Of a stretch of DNA of 64,000 bases, positions 26,083 to 35,663 are shown piece by piece; position 1 is the first letter of the stretch; the number at the start of each line of letters is the position of its first letter. The notes below the pieces were generated by a model. It had not been told where the DNA came from, searched no databases, and saw nothing but the letters and a program-made list of their open reading frames with translations. The DNA is taken from the NCBI RefSeq assembly GCF_002078355.1, contig NZ_CP015363.1:1488001-1552000 (forward strand), written 5' to 3'. The stretch comes from Ferroplasma acidiphilum. Its GTDB lineage: Archaea; Thermoplasmatota; Thermoplasmata; Thermoplasmatales; Thermoplasmataceae. Both the position numbers and the translations under genes were made by a program.

Positions 26083-26155
26083 TAGCTCCGGGCAGATTCG
26101 AACTGCCGTCTGCTGGTCCAGAGCCAGTAATGCTTGGCCACTACACCACGGAGCT
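26083..26155 (-). tRNA. tRNA-Gln (anticodon CTG)
   Basis: A 73 nt minus-strand cloverleaf. The acceptor AGCTCCG/CGGAGCT pairs fully, the anticodon loop is CTCTGGA on CTGG/CCAG with a non-paired base at 27/43, and the T-arm is GGCAG TTCGAAT CTGCC. A discriminator. No intron. Confidence 0.9.
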
Positions 26156-26216
26156 GTGTATAGTTATTGCTATTTGATATAAAAATATTAATAAATTATA
26201 ACATTATTGTGTCTGT

Positions 26217-27287
26217 ATGTTTTCACTGGGCAATGAAATCAAGCTTACTGTTTTTGGATCCTCACATGGGCCTTACATAGGCGGCACGGTGGACGGGCTT
26301 CCTGCAGGATTGGCAATTGATCAGGAATTTATACAGAAGTGGCTTGACAGGAGAAAACCCGGGCAGAGCCTGATTACAACTCCGAGAAATGAGGACGATA
26401 AAATAGAAATAATTGGTGGAAGCAGGAAAGGATTCACAGATGGCTCCCCGCTTGCCTTTATTTTTAAAAACAAAGATTATATTGATAAGCATTATGATGA
26501 TTTAAGGGACAATCCACGCCCCGGGCATGCAGATTTAACAATGTTTTACAAATATGGCGAATACAGGAATTATGAAGGGGGCGGTTTTTTTTCCGGAAGG
26601 ATGACAATGCCGCTGGTTGCTGCAGGCGCTTTTGCAATGGGCGTTCTGAAGAGATATAATATAAAAATAGTTACATATATAAAATCCGCAGGGGGAATAA
26701 GCATAGACAATGAACCACAGGAAGATGAGGATTATGTGTATGGCTTCAGTACACGGATGCCGGATCGGGAAAAAGATTCATTGCTGTATAATAAGATATT
26801 AGAGTCCATAAAGAATGGAGATAGCATGGGAAGCGTGATCAGCACGCATATATACAACGTTCCGCCAGGAATCGGCGAGCCATTCTTCAATTCTGTTGAA
26901 AGCGAAATATCAAGGGCAATGTTTTCCATACCGGGATTAAAGGCTATTGAATTTGGTTCAGGATTCAAGTTAGGCAATATGTATGGTTCAGAAGCAAACG
27001 ATGAATTTTATGCGGAAAATGGAAAAATACTCTCAAGGACGAATAATTCCGGTGGCGTACTTGGTGGCATCACAAATGGAATGCCGGTGGTGTTCAATAT
27101 AGCCATGAAGCCCACATCCTCAATCAGAATCCCCCAGAAAACAGTAAACCTGAAAAGCATGGAGCCCTCTGAGGTGCAGGTAAAAGGCAGGCATGACCCG
27201 TTTATATCTTTCAGGGCGGTGCCGGTGATACAGGCAATGGCTGCATTTGTTATGCTTGACCTTATAATGTGCAGAAAATCCTTATAG
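26217..27287 (+). CDS. aroC: Chorismate synthase
   Basis: 356 residues. Family signatures are FGSSHGPYIGGTVDGLPAG at the N-terminus, RPGHAD, and RTNNSGGVLGGITNGMP; the catalytic His of the GxSHG loop is present. It converts EPSP to chorismate with reduced FMN in the last shikimate step. Other aro genes are not in the window. Overlaps the convergent DUF2070 gene by 6 nt. Confidence 0.96.
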   Translation: MFSLGNEIKLTVFGSSHGPYIGGTVDGLPAGLAIDQEFIQKWLDRRKPGQSLITTPRNEDDKIEIIGGSRKGFTDGSPLAFIFKNKDYIDKHYDDLRDNPRPGHADLTMFYKYGEYRNYEGGGFFSGRMTMPLVAAGAFAMGVLKRYNIKIVTYIKSAGGISIDNEPQEDEDYVYGFSTRMPDREKDSLLYNKILESIKNGDSMGSVISTHIYNVPPGIGEPFFNSVESEISRAMFSIPGLKAIEFGSGFKLGNMYGSEANDEFYAENGKILSRTNNSGGVLGGITNGMPVVFNIAMKPTSSIRIPQKTVNLKSMEPSEVQVKGRHDPFISFRAVPVIQAMAAFVMLDLIMCRKSL

Positions 27288-29063
27288 ATGCAAAACCATG
27301 TAGCGGAATGAAAAGGACGAGACAAGTATTGATATCAGCAAAATGAAAGCAATAGAATATTTAGCCTTGCGCAGTGATGCAATAACTATCTCCATGAGGT
27401 TATGGAATGCATTTTCTTCCCCCATTGTAACGGTTATATTTTCTGTATAGGTGCCTGCTGTTGCAGGTGACGCATCTTCAATAGCCTGCAGGACTGTCCT
27501 GTTTATAAGGTCTGCAACCACCTGTGGCTCACAGTGCATGCCCAGTGGGTTTATATCCAGTTCACTCACATTTACAACATGGTTGTCAGTTGTATAGATA
27601 TCCATGTTTTTTACCCTCTTATCAACACCACTTCTTGCCATCTTTATAACTTCCCTTCCTATATTGTTGGAATCTGTAAGCACTATTACATTGTAATAAT
27701 CATTGATTTTTATTGCCAGTACCTGAACTCCCATAGAAGCAAGGCCATCGATTTTTTCATAATTTCTTGCATAACCAATAATGGCAGGATATGTGGATCC
27801 GGTTGCTTTAAATTTTTCAATAAGCGGGTTTATTATCATGTCGCAGTTATCAAGTTCCTTAGCATCCCTGGTAAAGCTGTTCTGTGCATCAAGCAATGCA
27901 AAATTTTCTGCACCGTTTTTTTTCAGGGCAGCTACAACTTTCAAGCCTGCATCAATGGAGATATCGTCAAATTGCTTCTTAAATGGTATTACTGCCGAAA
28001 TACCGGAATTTCCAAATTTCTGAAGTGAAACGTCATAACCATCCACATTAAATTTTACAAAGTCGGATACTGTATCTGAATATTTCATTTTTTTGATTGA
28101 ATCCTTAACAGATTCCGCTATGTTTTTTATATCATTTTTCCCGCTGCAGTTATTGCTATTGGTAGTTGCGGTGTGGAATACCATAATATTGTCCCTGCCC
28201 ATCTCTGAACTGATCTTTACAGGAAGGTTGCTTGTGCATAGATTCCCAAATGGACCAGGATGGACATACGGGAATACAAGGGTGACAAGGTCTCTGTTTT
28301 CCTTTCTAATATTTGTGGTAATGACCGGAATTTGCCTTTTCTTGTTATAAACATGGGTAAAGAATTTCTCGCCTATAGCCCCATCATTGTCCCTGTTAAG
28401 GAAAAAATCAATGAGTTCCGATGGGCGTGATTTATATTTCCTTGTGAATCCTATTGTGGTAAATACCAGGAATATATAGGAGAATAATACGTATATTACA
28501 GTTGCAGCAATAAGTGGTATAATGAATTTTATTGCAATTTTGCTTATGTCATAGAAAATTAAAGCTATGATTATATATGAAAATGTATAGTTCATTGATA
28601 GTGTTGCAGCCAGGTATATGTTTGATGGATAATAAATGTAAAGGACAAGAAATCTCAAAAAAGCCGGAAATGCAATAGCCAGTGCAAGGATATAGTATAA
28701 GGGCATCCGTATAACTGGATATAAAAGGACACCGATCCAGAAGAATAGTGTTACCAGTGTAAGGGATATAAAATCCAGATACATAATCCGGTTATTGTTG
28801 AATTTTTTATTGGTAAGCTTTATGGTTAAAGCATCCAGCAATAAGAAGAAGATGAAGGGCAAAATAGACATGAAGGAAAGTGCATCAAGATTTCTAAGTA
28901 TAATGCCATCTATTAAAAATATAGCAATTATTGGAATCAGAAAATAATACCATTTTGGTGATTTTTTGATATACCTTGAGAGCCCTGCAAGGGTTTTTTC
29001 TTTCTGCACACCCGGGAATTGAAATATAACATATAAATTATTGCGATTTTTAGCTATTAGCAC
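27282..29063 (-). CDS. DUF2070 membrane protein
   Basis: 593 residues. The N-terminal third (about residues 35-205) has about seven membrane segments, and the remaining ~350 residues are soluble (PYVHPGPFGN, AVIPFKKQFDD, HCEPQVVADLINR), followed by a last helix near the C-terminus (IAFILLISILVSSF). This is the archaeal DUF2070 family of unknown function. The PYVHPGPF motif with clustered His/Asp looks like a metal or catalytic site. The gene starts 4 nt after the stop of the NAD-kinase-like gene, so the two are probably co-expressed. Confidence 0.85.
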   Translation of the reverse strand: MLIAKNRNNLYVIFQFPGVQKEKTLAGLSRYIKKSPKWYYFLIPIIAIFLIDGIILRNLDALSFMSILPFIFFLLLDALTIKLTNKKFNNNRIMYLDFISLTLVTLFFWIGVLLYPVIRMPLYYILALAIAFPAFLRFLVLYIYYPSNIYLAATLSMNYTFSYIIIALIFYDISKIAIKFIIPLIAATVIYVLFSYIFLVFTTIGFTRKYKSRPSELIDFFLNRDNDGAIGEKFFTHVYNKKRQIPVITTNIRKENRDLVTLVFPYVHPGPFGNLCTSNLPVKISSEMGRDNIMVFHTATTNSNNCSGKNDIKNIAESVKDSIKKMKYSDTVSDFVKFNVDGYDVSLQKFGNSGISAVIPFKKQFDDISIDAGLKVVAALKKNGAENFALLDAQNSFTRDAKELDNCDMIINPLIEKFKATGSTYPAIIGYARNYEKIDGLASMGVQVLAIKINDYYNVIVLTDSNNIGREVIKMARSGVDKRVKNMDIYTTDNHVVNVSELDINPLGMHCEPQVVADLINRTVLQAIEDASPATAGTYTENITVTMGEENAFHNLMEIVIASLRKAKYSIAFILLISILVSSFSFRYMVLHL

Positions 29064-29067
29064 ACCG

Positions 29068-30132
29068 TTAAAAATTTACCCTCATTATTTTAAATTGTCC
29101 GTAGCCAGTAAGTACCCTTATGAATTTTGGAACTGAAATATCTTTATCAGATATGTCTACAGCTAATCCGCTGAGGCTTATAAGTTTCTCCGGGGTGGAT
29201 ATAACTGATATATTTTCAAACCCTGCCTTTTTTATAATTCTGCCTGAAAGTTGCTGGTTCCCCCTGCCAAGGAGGAATCCCTGGCCACCTATAATTGATA
29301 TTATTATATGCACACTGCCAGAAGCGGCATACCGGTATATGTCCTCCTCGCCTGCATCCTCCACTATAAGCTTTTTGCCCTTAACTATATCAAAACCAAG
29401 CATATTGGTATGGAACCCCAGAGATGTTGTTATAGCTTTGCATGTGGTTCCCGGGCCTATTATGTAATAAAAATCATTAACCATATTGTCAATAATATAT
29501 TCTGCCATATCGTAGGAAGAAGATGGTGGATATTCCGCCTTTGAGGAACTGATTATTCCTGAAGAATCCGGAATTTTTAATGTTCCAAACTGTTTAACAT
29601 CCAGTTTCCCGCTTCTATATTCATCTTCATTTATGTCTGCTACCCCTGCATCCTTGAGAGTTATCTCATTTCCGCAGAAATTATCGAATACATCTATTGC
29701 ATGCTTTACATTCATAGAAAATACAGAGCTGTACATCTTTACACCGGCAGGTATTCCAAGCACAGGCAAATCTGTGCCTGACCTCAGGATATCCCTTGCC
29801 GTTCCGTCTCCGCCCAGGAAACATATAATATCGGCTCCTGCTGCCGAATGTATAAAATTTATTGTGTCCATTGCCGTTGTTGGATTTCCCGGAGAATATG
29901 AAATTGTGTATTTCAGATTAGCCTTATCCATTTCCAGTGCGCCCATTGGCCCATCAGGGACTATAAATTGTATATCCCTGCATTTAATTCCGGATAAAAA
30001 TTCTATGGCACGGCCTATTGAAACAGATTCACCAATGTTCTGCAGATGCATATTGTCTGAACCCTTATTATTACGGATGCCTCCGTATCCGGCCAGAGGG
30101 TTAACAAAGAATGCTGCCACTTTTACTTTCAT
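29068..30132 (-). CDS. ATP-NAD kinase-like protein (COG3199 type)
   Basis: 354 residues. The N-terminal FFVNPLAGYGG and the central CFLGGDGTARDI (the GGDG motif of NAD and diacylglycerol kinases) are diagnostic, followed by VLGIPAGVKMYSSVF. COG3199 proteins have an ATP-NAD-kinase-like core plus a C-terminal extension and their substrate has not been settled; polyphosphate/ATP-dependent NAD phosphorylation is possible. Upstream gene of DUF2070. Start ATG 30132. Confidence 0.88.
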   Translation of the reverse strand: MKVKVAAFFVNPLAGYGGIRNNKGSDNMHLQNIGESVSIGRAIEFLSGIKCRDIQFIVPDGPMGALEMDKANLKYTISYSPGNPTTAMDTINFIHSAAGADIICFLGGDGTARDILRSGTDLPVLGIPAGVKMYSSVFSMNVKHAIDVFDNFCGNEITLKDAGVADINEDEYRSGKLDVKQFGTLKIPDSSGIISSSKAEYPPSSSYDMAEYIIDNMVNDFYYIIGPGTTCKAITTSLGFHTNMLGFDIVKGKKLIVEDAGEEDIYRYAASGSVHIIISIIGGQGFLLGRGNQQLSGRIIKKAGFENISVISTPEKLISLSGLAVDISDKDISVPKFIRVLTGYGQFKIMRVNF

Positions 30133-30310
30133 GTCCTACCACTTAATTTTATTGAGTTTTACTATCATATTTTGTTCTGGAGATTGCCATGGTACCCAGG
30201 TTATACTATTATATTATAGAATAAAAATTTTTACTGGCAAATCTTTCAATTGAATCCTTATAATATTAATAAAAACCGGTGTGGTACTACTATTAATATC
30301 TGTGGGCTTT

Positions 30311-31000
30311 TTAGCTGTTAAAAATCTCATGCACTGCCATTTTCTCTATTATGCCGTACAGATTGGTTGAATTAACCACAAAATCAGCTGCATCAACAAG
30401 CTTCCTGGTGCCGGGGTTAAATGCCACAAAATATTTTGACCTTCTTCTCATTGATAAATCCATATAGGAATCGCCTACGCTTACTGTCTCTGCAGGGGAT
30501 ATGCCATACCTGGATTGTATATCCTTTACATTAGTATCCTTCTTTGCAGGGTCCACATTTTTAATGAAACAATGGTTTTTAACATTGACCTCATTTCCAA
30601 TAAAATTGTCTATGCCAAACAATTCGGAAAGGTACCCGGCAAATACATGGGAACCTGCCGAAACTATAGCTGTTTTAATATTACGATCCTTAAGGTATCC
30701 AATAGTCCTCGCTATATTTGATGTTACGTCGTTGAGGTTTAGATAGGTCATGATTTTTGTTTCTGTTAAATTTTCGTATAACCTGTCCGGCACTCCATTC
30801 TGGTATATGTAATCAAATGTTAGTTGCATTCCGGTGCCTGTAGTGGTTTTATTCATTGACCTGTTTATTATAACATCCCATGAATTTCTATTCTTTAACA
30901 GTACCCCATCCATGTCAAATACCATCAGCTTTATGTTTTCCAGATAGTCTGCTTCTGGATTTATATTCGTTTTCTTTTTTCTATCTACTATTTCTATCAT
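30311..31000 (-). CDS. HAD-superfamily phosphatase (SerB-like)
   Basis: 229 residues with HAD motif I as FDMDGVLLKNRNSWD, motif II TAIVSAGSHVF and motif III/IV as DPAKKDTNVK...SVGDSYMDLSM. The size and small-helical cap resemble phosphoserine-phosphatase-like HADs. The true substrate is not evident, and no serine-pathway gene adjoins it. Confidence 0.88.
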   Translation of the reverse strand: MIEIVDRKKKTNINPEADYLENIKLMVFDMDGVLLKNRNSWDVIINRSMNKTTTGTGMQLTFDYIYQNGVPDRLYENLTETKIMTYLNLNDVTSNIARTIGYLKDRNIKTAIVSAGSHVFAGYLSELFGIDNFIGNEVNVKNHCFIKNVDPAKKDTNVKDIQSRYGISPAETVSVGDSYMDLSMRRRSKYFVAFNPGTRKLVDAADFVVNSTNLYGIIEKMAVHEIFNS

Positions 31001-31228
31001 TAAATATATATTATAACCATATATTAAGCATTTACTATATATTTTATATTAATATATATACAATAATCCATCAATCCATGACGGAATATTTAATTTATTA
31101 TTTTTATACAAAAGATATGGGATAAACAATTTATATCTCTACACTATACACTCTATAATGTCCATTGTGCTGTTGCATTATGTATTATTTAATGCAAAGA
31201 GGAGTTTATTTAACCCGGGGTGGTTCCT

Positions 31229-31942
31229 ATGAGCATTTATTACATCATAGAATCTGCCGTTTTACTGATTTTGTTATTCGTTCTAGCTCTTAAATTCAGG
31301 ATATTTGACCTCAAGGGAACTATTGCAGCACTTATTGTTGGCGTAATCATAGTTGTCCTGGGTTCCCTTTACTGGTTAATTTTAATGCTAATTTTTGCCA
31401 TCACGGCCCAGATGGCCACCAAGTACAGGATTAAGGAAAAGACAAAAATGAAGCTACAGGAAGGGGAAAATGGTGAAAGGCACGCATCAAATGTAATATA
31501 TGCTGCAGTTATAGGTATAGCGATTGCTGCCATGCATTTTGCGAAGATTGGAGGGTTCCCCTATTTTCTTATATTTGGTGTTTCATTCGCTTCGGTCAAT
31601 GCAGATACTTTTGCTTCTGAAATAGGTGTATTTGACAGCAAGGTGTATATGATCACAGGATTTAAAAAAATAACGCCGGGAGTAAATGGAGGTGTGTCAC
31701 TTCTGGGAGAAGGTGCAGCGCTCCTGGGGGCTTTTATAATAGGGTTATCGTATATTATTCTGGATTTTCATGGATTTGCGATTATACCTCTGTTGGCAAT
31801 AACAATCCTCGGATTTGTTGGATGCCAGATAGATAGCATCCTGGGGGCGGTATTCGAGAACAAAGGAAAAATGTCCAAGGGGCAGGTAAATGCAGTATCA
31901 ACGTTGCTTGCAGTTGCCCTCGCCTTTGTTATATTTATCTGA
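31229..31942 (+). CDS. DUF92 family membrane protein
   Basis: 237 residues with about six membrane segments. ATG 31229 is chosen over GTG 31220 because GGGGTGG lies 5 nt before it. FASVNADTFASEIGVF and GVNGGVSLLGEGAALLG are hallmarks of the DUF92/TIGR00297 family, which in other organisms includes phytyl-phosphate kinase (VTE6) relatives; prenyl-phosphate phosphorylation is therefore conceivable for salvage of lipid precursors. Confidence 0.88.
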   Translation: MSIYYIIESAVLLILLFVLALKFRIFDLKGTIAALIVGVIIVVLGSLYWLILMLIFAITAQMATKYRIKEKTKMKLQEGENGERHASNVIYAAVIGIAIAAMHFAKIGGFPYFLIFGVSFASVNADTFASEIGVFDSKVYMITGFKKITPGVNGGVSLLGEGAALLGAFIIGLSYIILDFHGFAIIPLLAITILGFVGCQIDSILGAVFENKGKMSKGQVNAVSTLLAVALAFVIFI

Positions 31943-31994
31943 TGCATGACTATTTTTTCAGTTATGTTTATTAATGTTTTTTAAATAACGTATT

Positions 31995-32342
31995 ATGGCA
32001 AAAATATTCGTAATACTGACAAAAGGAAAGGATGACCTAAATATGGTTAATGTTGCTGCCAACTTTTCATACAACGCTGTAAAAAATGCTGGAGCCACAG
32101 TAAACTTTATGTTTCTTGGAAGGGGAGTTGAGAATTTATTAAAAGATTCAAATGGAATAAAACCCATAATAGACCTTGTGGATAAGATGAAGTCTGAAAA
32201 TATAGAGGTTACCTATTGCAAGGTATCTACAAAGGGATTGGGGTTAAGTGAAGAACAGATGCTGGGGGGCATAGAACCTGTAATGGGCGGTGTCCAGACG
32301 GCTAAAAAAATAGATGAAGGTTTTTCTGTAATTACCTTCTAA
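31995..32342 (+). CDS. DsrE/DsrF-like sulfur-transfer family protein
   Basis: 115 residues with the DsrE fold (MAKIFVILTKGKDD.., VNFMFLGRGVENLL). A single Cys occurs in VTYCKVSTKGLGL (residue about 76), near the position used for persulfide carriage by DsrE-type proteins. It could transfer sulfur or act as an uncharacterised small-molecule binder. Gap to DUF92 is 52 nt on the same strand. Confidence 0.8.
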   Translation: MAKIFVILTKGKDDLNMVNVAANFSYNAVKNAGATVNFMFLGRGVENLLKDSNGIKPIIDLVDKMKSENIEVTYCKVSTKGLGLSEEQMLGGIEPVMGGVQTAKKIDEGFSVITF

Positions 32343-32426
32343 AATACATTATTTTATTATCAGAAATATTTTCTGTTCGTTGCAATAAAAACAGTAGATT
32401 TATTAAATATTGTGTTTTAGATATGT

Positions 32427-32744
32427 ATGTACGATGCATGGAATACTCTATGTGCTTTAGCTTTTACCGCGGATAAAATAGAAGTGCCAAAGTCAATAGG
32501 CAACCCTATGGAAACAGGATTATTTGTAAGATCTGTGGGTTCTCCCAGAGGACAGATCAGGGATTACAGGGGAAACGTTGATGGTTCAAACCTTGGCATC
32601 CATGTTGTTGAATTTCTAGGGCACTATGAAGTGCATGTAGACCGTTTTGACCCATACAAAAAACCTGTTGAGCATTTAATTGTTGATAGCCCGGGGACAC
32701 TTCTGGAAATACCACTGCTTTTGAGGATGCTGAAAAAGAAGTAA
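32427..32744 (+). CDS. Conserved hypothetical protein, 105 aa
   Basis: A soluble protein that I do not recognise, containing a Gly/Arg-rich loop (GSPRGQIRDYRGNVDGSN) and a C-terminal Lys tail (RMLKKK). Two ATGs in different frames lie at 32423 and 32427; the second opens the frame (MYDAWNTLCALAF). A TATA-like ATTAAATATT is about 25 nt upstream. Confidence 0.65.
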   Translation: MYDAWNTLCALAFTADKIEVPKSIGNPMETGLFVRSVGSPRGQIRDYRGNVDGSNLGIHVVEFLGHYEVHVDRFDPYKKPVEHLIVDSPGTLLEIPLLLRMLKKK

Positions 32745-32843
32745 CATTGTCAAGTTGAGGCATAATTTCTGCCACATCCGGTATATTGTTCCTTTCATAC
32801 AGATGTATTTTCTAAGTATTAATTTCAACTCCTGTTATTATTG

Positions 32844-33359
32844 CTAATGGTTGCCTTTTTCAAGTTCCAGAAGCTGCTTTTTAATTGCAACGCCTCCACC
32901 ATAACCTCCTAAACCGCCATTGCTTTCTATGACTCTATGGCATGGGATAATTACAGCCATGGCATTTGCACCATCTGCATTTGCTACTGCACGTACAGCT
33001 TTTGCATTGCCTATATTTTCAGCCAGTTGCAGATAAGATATGGTGGTTCCGTATGGTATTTTTAGCAATGCATTCCACACATTTTTCTGGAAATCTGTTC
33101 CAACCATTAACAGTGGAATATAAAATTCTTTTCTATTTCCATCCAGATATTCCGCAACTTGTTTTTTAGTCTCTGCGAGTATTTCATCTTCTTCCTCTAA
33201 AAAGTTGGCTTTAAGCCCTGTTTTTATCCTGTTGTCAATGGTTGTTCTCTTTTTGCTATGCCTGAAATCAAGTATGCATAGATTGCCTTCAAAAGAACCA
33301 AGTATTAATTCACCAATTTTTGTTTTAAAATACTGTATTTTTATATTATTATTCTTCAA
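32844..33359 (-). CDS. ogt: Methylated-DNA--protein-cysteine methyltransferase
   Basis: 171 residues. The acceptor cysteine lies in VIIPCHRVIESNGGLGGYGGG (motif PCHRV), and the preceding helix-turn-helix (IPYGTTISYLQLAENIG, ..AVRAVANADGANAM) is typical of the DNA-binding part. It removes O6-alkyl groups from guanine in a suicide reaction. Full length for the Ogt/AGT family. Confidence 0.95.
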   Translation of the reverse strand: MKNNNIKIQYFKTKIGELILGSFEGNLCILDFRHSKKRTTIDNRIKTGLKANFLEEEDEILAETKKQVAEYLDGNRKEFYIPLLMVGTDFQKNVWNALLKIPYGTTISYLQLAENIGNAKAVRAVANADGANAMAVIIPCHRVIESNGGLGGYGGGVAIKKQLLELEKGNH

Positions 33360-33525
33360 TGCATATCATCCCCTTAATCATTTATAGTGTATACTGGCTA
33401 TTCTTAGAGATATTCTCTACTAAATATAAACATATTCTTTGTAATAATTGATCGCATCCGGCAATTTACATTGAAATAATAAAAAATATTGTGTTGTCCT
33501 GGTATGGAAATATTTAAAAATTTTA

Positions 33526-34407
33526 TTAATTTTTGAGTTTTTCAACAAGTTGAGGAACAATGGTAAATAGGTCTCCTACAAGGCCATAATCGCATTCTTC
33601 GAATATTGGTGCACTTTTGTCCTTGTTTATTGCTATGATAGTTTTTGAACCTCTGATTCCGGCTATATGCTGTATCTGACCGGATATACCAAGTGCTATA
33701 TAGAATTCAGGCCTTACCTTCTTTCCTGATAGCCCTACCTGCTTATCCTCGCTAAGCCATTTATAGTCCAGGCAAACGGGCCTTGAACCTGATATCTCTG
33801 CATGCAAAACATCTACCAGCGGCATTACTTTTTCTATATTTTCCTGGCTTCCCAATCCCCTGCCAATTGAGACTATTACCTTTGCATTTCTGATATCTGT
33901 TCCAGCAGTTTTTTTGCTCTTTACATCTACTATTTTGTAATCGCTTTTTTCAAGGGTTAAATTCTTAACTTCAGATTTTTTGTCCGCTTTCTCAGCTTCG
34001 CATATCCCGGGTGATACGGTAAACATTTTGAAATTGCTTTCTTCCTCAACAACTGTTTTCCCACCATGGTAGAATCTTCTGGTAATGTTTTTTTCTTTAT
34101 GTTCGAAAGAGAATATTTCTGGCATGCACTTCATTTTTAGCTTGAATGATAGTATTCCAGCCAGTTCCCTGCCCATATTTGTGGATGAAATAAAAATAAA
34201 GTCGTAGTTATTTTTTCCAATATAGTCAGCAAGGAATTTACCAAGATTGTCCACAAAGCCATTGCTGTAAAAGTATACAGTATTTGCCCCATACTCAGGC
34301 AATTCCTTATTTTCCTGTGATATTACGTCTATGTCCATCTTTCCCCTGAGATAAGTAATTATCTCCATAGCATTTTTTGGTTCGTTAGAAAATACCAGTG
34401 CTTTCAT
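33526..34407 (-). CDS. etfA: Electron transfer flavoprotein alpha subunit
   Basis: 293 residues. C-terminal FAD domain with IVSIGRGLGSQENIE, KVRPEFYIALGISGQIQHIAGI and TIIAINKDKSAPIFEECDYGLVGD, all diagnostic of EtfA. With EtfB it carries electrons from acyl-CoA dehydrogenases to the quinone pool. Overlaps etfB by 4 nt. A GGTGG motif lies 4 nt before its ATG. The nearest dehydrogenase in the window is at 47447-48595. Confidence 0.95.
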   Translation of the reverse strand: MKALVFSNEPKNAMEIITYLRGKMDIDVISQENKELPEYGANTVYFYSNGFVDNLGKFLADYIGKNNYDFIFISSTNMGRELAGILSFKLKMKCMPEIFSFEHKEKNITRRFYHGGKTVVEEESNFKMFTVSPGICEAEKADKKSEVKNLTLEKSDYKIVDVKSKKTAGTDIRNAKVIVSIGRGLGSQENIEKVMPLVDVLHAEISGSRPVCLDYKWLSEDKQVGLSGKKVRPEFYIALGISGQIQHIAGIRGSKTIIAINKDKSAPIFEECDYGLVGDLFTIVPQLVEKLKN

Positions 34408-35135
34408 TTCACCACCTTCAATATTTTAGCAACTTCATCTATGCCTTTCCCATCCTCGTATATAATTTTCTTTCTCTCATTTTCCGGTGCCCTGTCGGAA
34501 AGTATTTTTGTATCATCTTCATATCCGGGGTTTCCATCCACAATATTAATATTTTTCTTGCCTGCCATCATAATTTGCATGACTTTCGGGAGCCTTGGCT
34601 CATTTATTTCCTGTGCCACAGAAACCACTGCCGGGAGGCCTGTTTCAACTGTAACGTCTTCATTTTCTGATTCCACTGTAACGTTTGCTATTTTATCCTT
34701 GACTTCTATATTAATAGCATTTGTTATTACATTTAAATCCAGTTCAGAAGCCAGCAAGCCTGCTAGAAGCCCGGAATAGGAATCGGATGACTGGTCTCCC
34801 AGAATAATAATGTCGTATTTTGCCTTTTTCAGCTCGGCGGCGATAACACCGGCGGTAACCAATGGGTCTGATTTCTGGTATCCTTTTATAACTGTGCCTT
34901 CATCCACGCCCATTGCATATGCTTCTTTCATTGTGGATGTTGATTTTTCAGTTCCAAAAATAAACCCTGTGACCTTCCCACTGTATTTTTCCTTTAACTG
35001 AACTGCCGCTTCGATAGCGTTTTTGCTCAGAATGTCCATTTTCAATGGGAGGTTGTCCATGATTGGCTCATTTTCGTCGTTCAGTTTGATCTGGTCCATA
35101 TCGACCGTTTGCTTAACAAGGACTGCAATATCCAT
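34404..35135 (-). CDS. etfB: Electron transfer flavoprotein beta subunit
   Basis: 243 residues from ATG 35135 (MDIAVLVKQTVDMDQIKL), the usual EtfB start; an in-frame extension to 35240 is unlikely to be translated. The AMP-binding region ILGDQSSDSYSGLLAGLLASEL and LPAVVSVAQEINEPRLPKV match EtfB. Forms a heterodimer with EtfA. Confidence 0.95.
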   Translation of the reverse strand: MDIAVLVKQTVDMDQIKLNDENEPIMDNLPLKMDILSKNAIEAAVQLKEKYSGKVTGFIFGTEKSTSTMKEAYAMGVDEGTVIKGYQKSDPLVTAGVIAAELKKAKYDIIILGDQSSDSYSGLLAGLLASELDLNVITNAINIEVKDKIANVTVESENEDVTVETGLPAVVSVAQEINEPRLPKVMQIMMAGKKNINIVDGNPGYEDDTKILSDRAPENERKKIIYEDGKGIDEVAKILKVVK

Positions 35136-35318
35136 AATAGCCCATATTAAAACCCTATTTAATTTTTTCAATGTAGGAAATAACGCCTGTATACCATTAT
35201 ACATATTTCCTGAATTTTCAATATAATATTGGATGTTCATAGTATTTTATCCTAATTTATGGAAAAATACTGCCATTTTTATGGTTGGATATGAGAATTA
35301 TATTTCATAAAAGATTAA

Positions 35319-35594
35319 TTATTTTTCAAGGTTTGCCCTGAATTCAGAAGATCTTCTTTCTATTATCGCTGTAATTTCATTGATGTCTTCCTCTTTCAGC
35401 ATGAAATTTTTATTTATGGTTTTATTTTTATCAATAACTCCCATTGTAAAACTACCGAATATATAACCCTTGAGAAATGAGATAAATTCATCTTCATTTT
35501 TAAAATTCCATAATTTATATGCTTCCTTTGAATTAATTTCTATTTCATCTATAAATTTTTCCAGGTCTCCTCTTTCCATAGATTTTAATGCCAT
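35319..35594 (-). CDS. Hypothetical protein, 91 aa
   Basis: A small soluble, charged, mostly helical protein (MALKSMERGDLEKFIDEIEIN..., C-terminus ERRSSEFRANLEK). Family not recognised. TATA-like ATATATTGTTATA lies just upstream on the minus strand. It lies between etfB and the ribonucleotide reductase with its own promoter region. Confidence 0.6.
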   Translation of the reverse strand: MALKSMERGDLEKFIDEIEINSKEAYKLWNFKNEDEFISFLKGYIFGSFTMGVIDKNKTINKNFMLKEEDINEITAIIERRSSEFRANLEK

Positions 35595-35663
35595 AAATAT
35601 AACAATATATAATAGAATAAATATTTTTTGTGATTTAAGGAATTTAATCTATAATTATAAATA

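Noticed and set aside
31000-31228. Very AT-rich stretch considered as a replication origin
   Set aside because: No repeated origin-recognition boxes and no cdc6/orc1 gene nearby; it holds divergent promoter sequence for the HAD and DUF92 genes.
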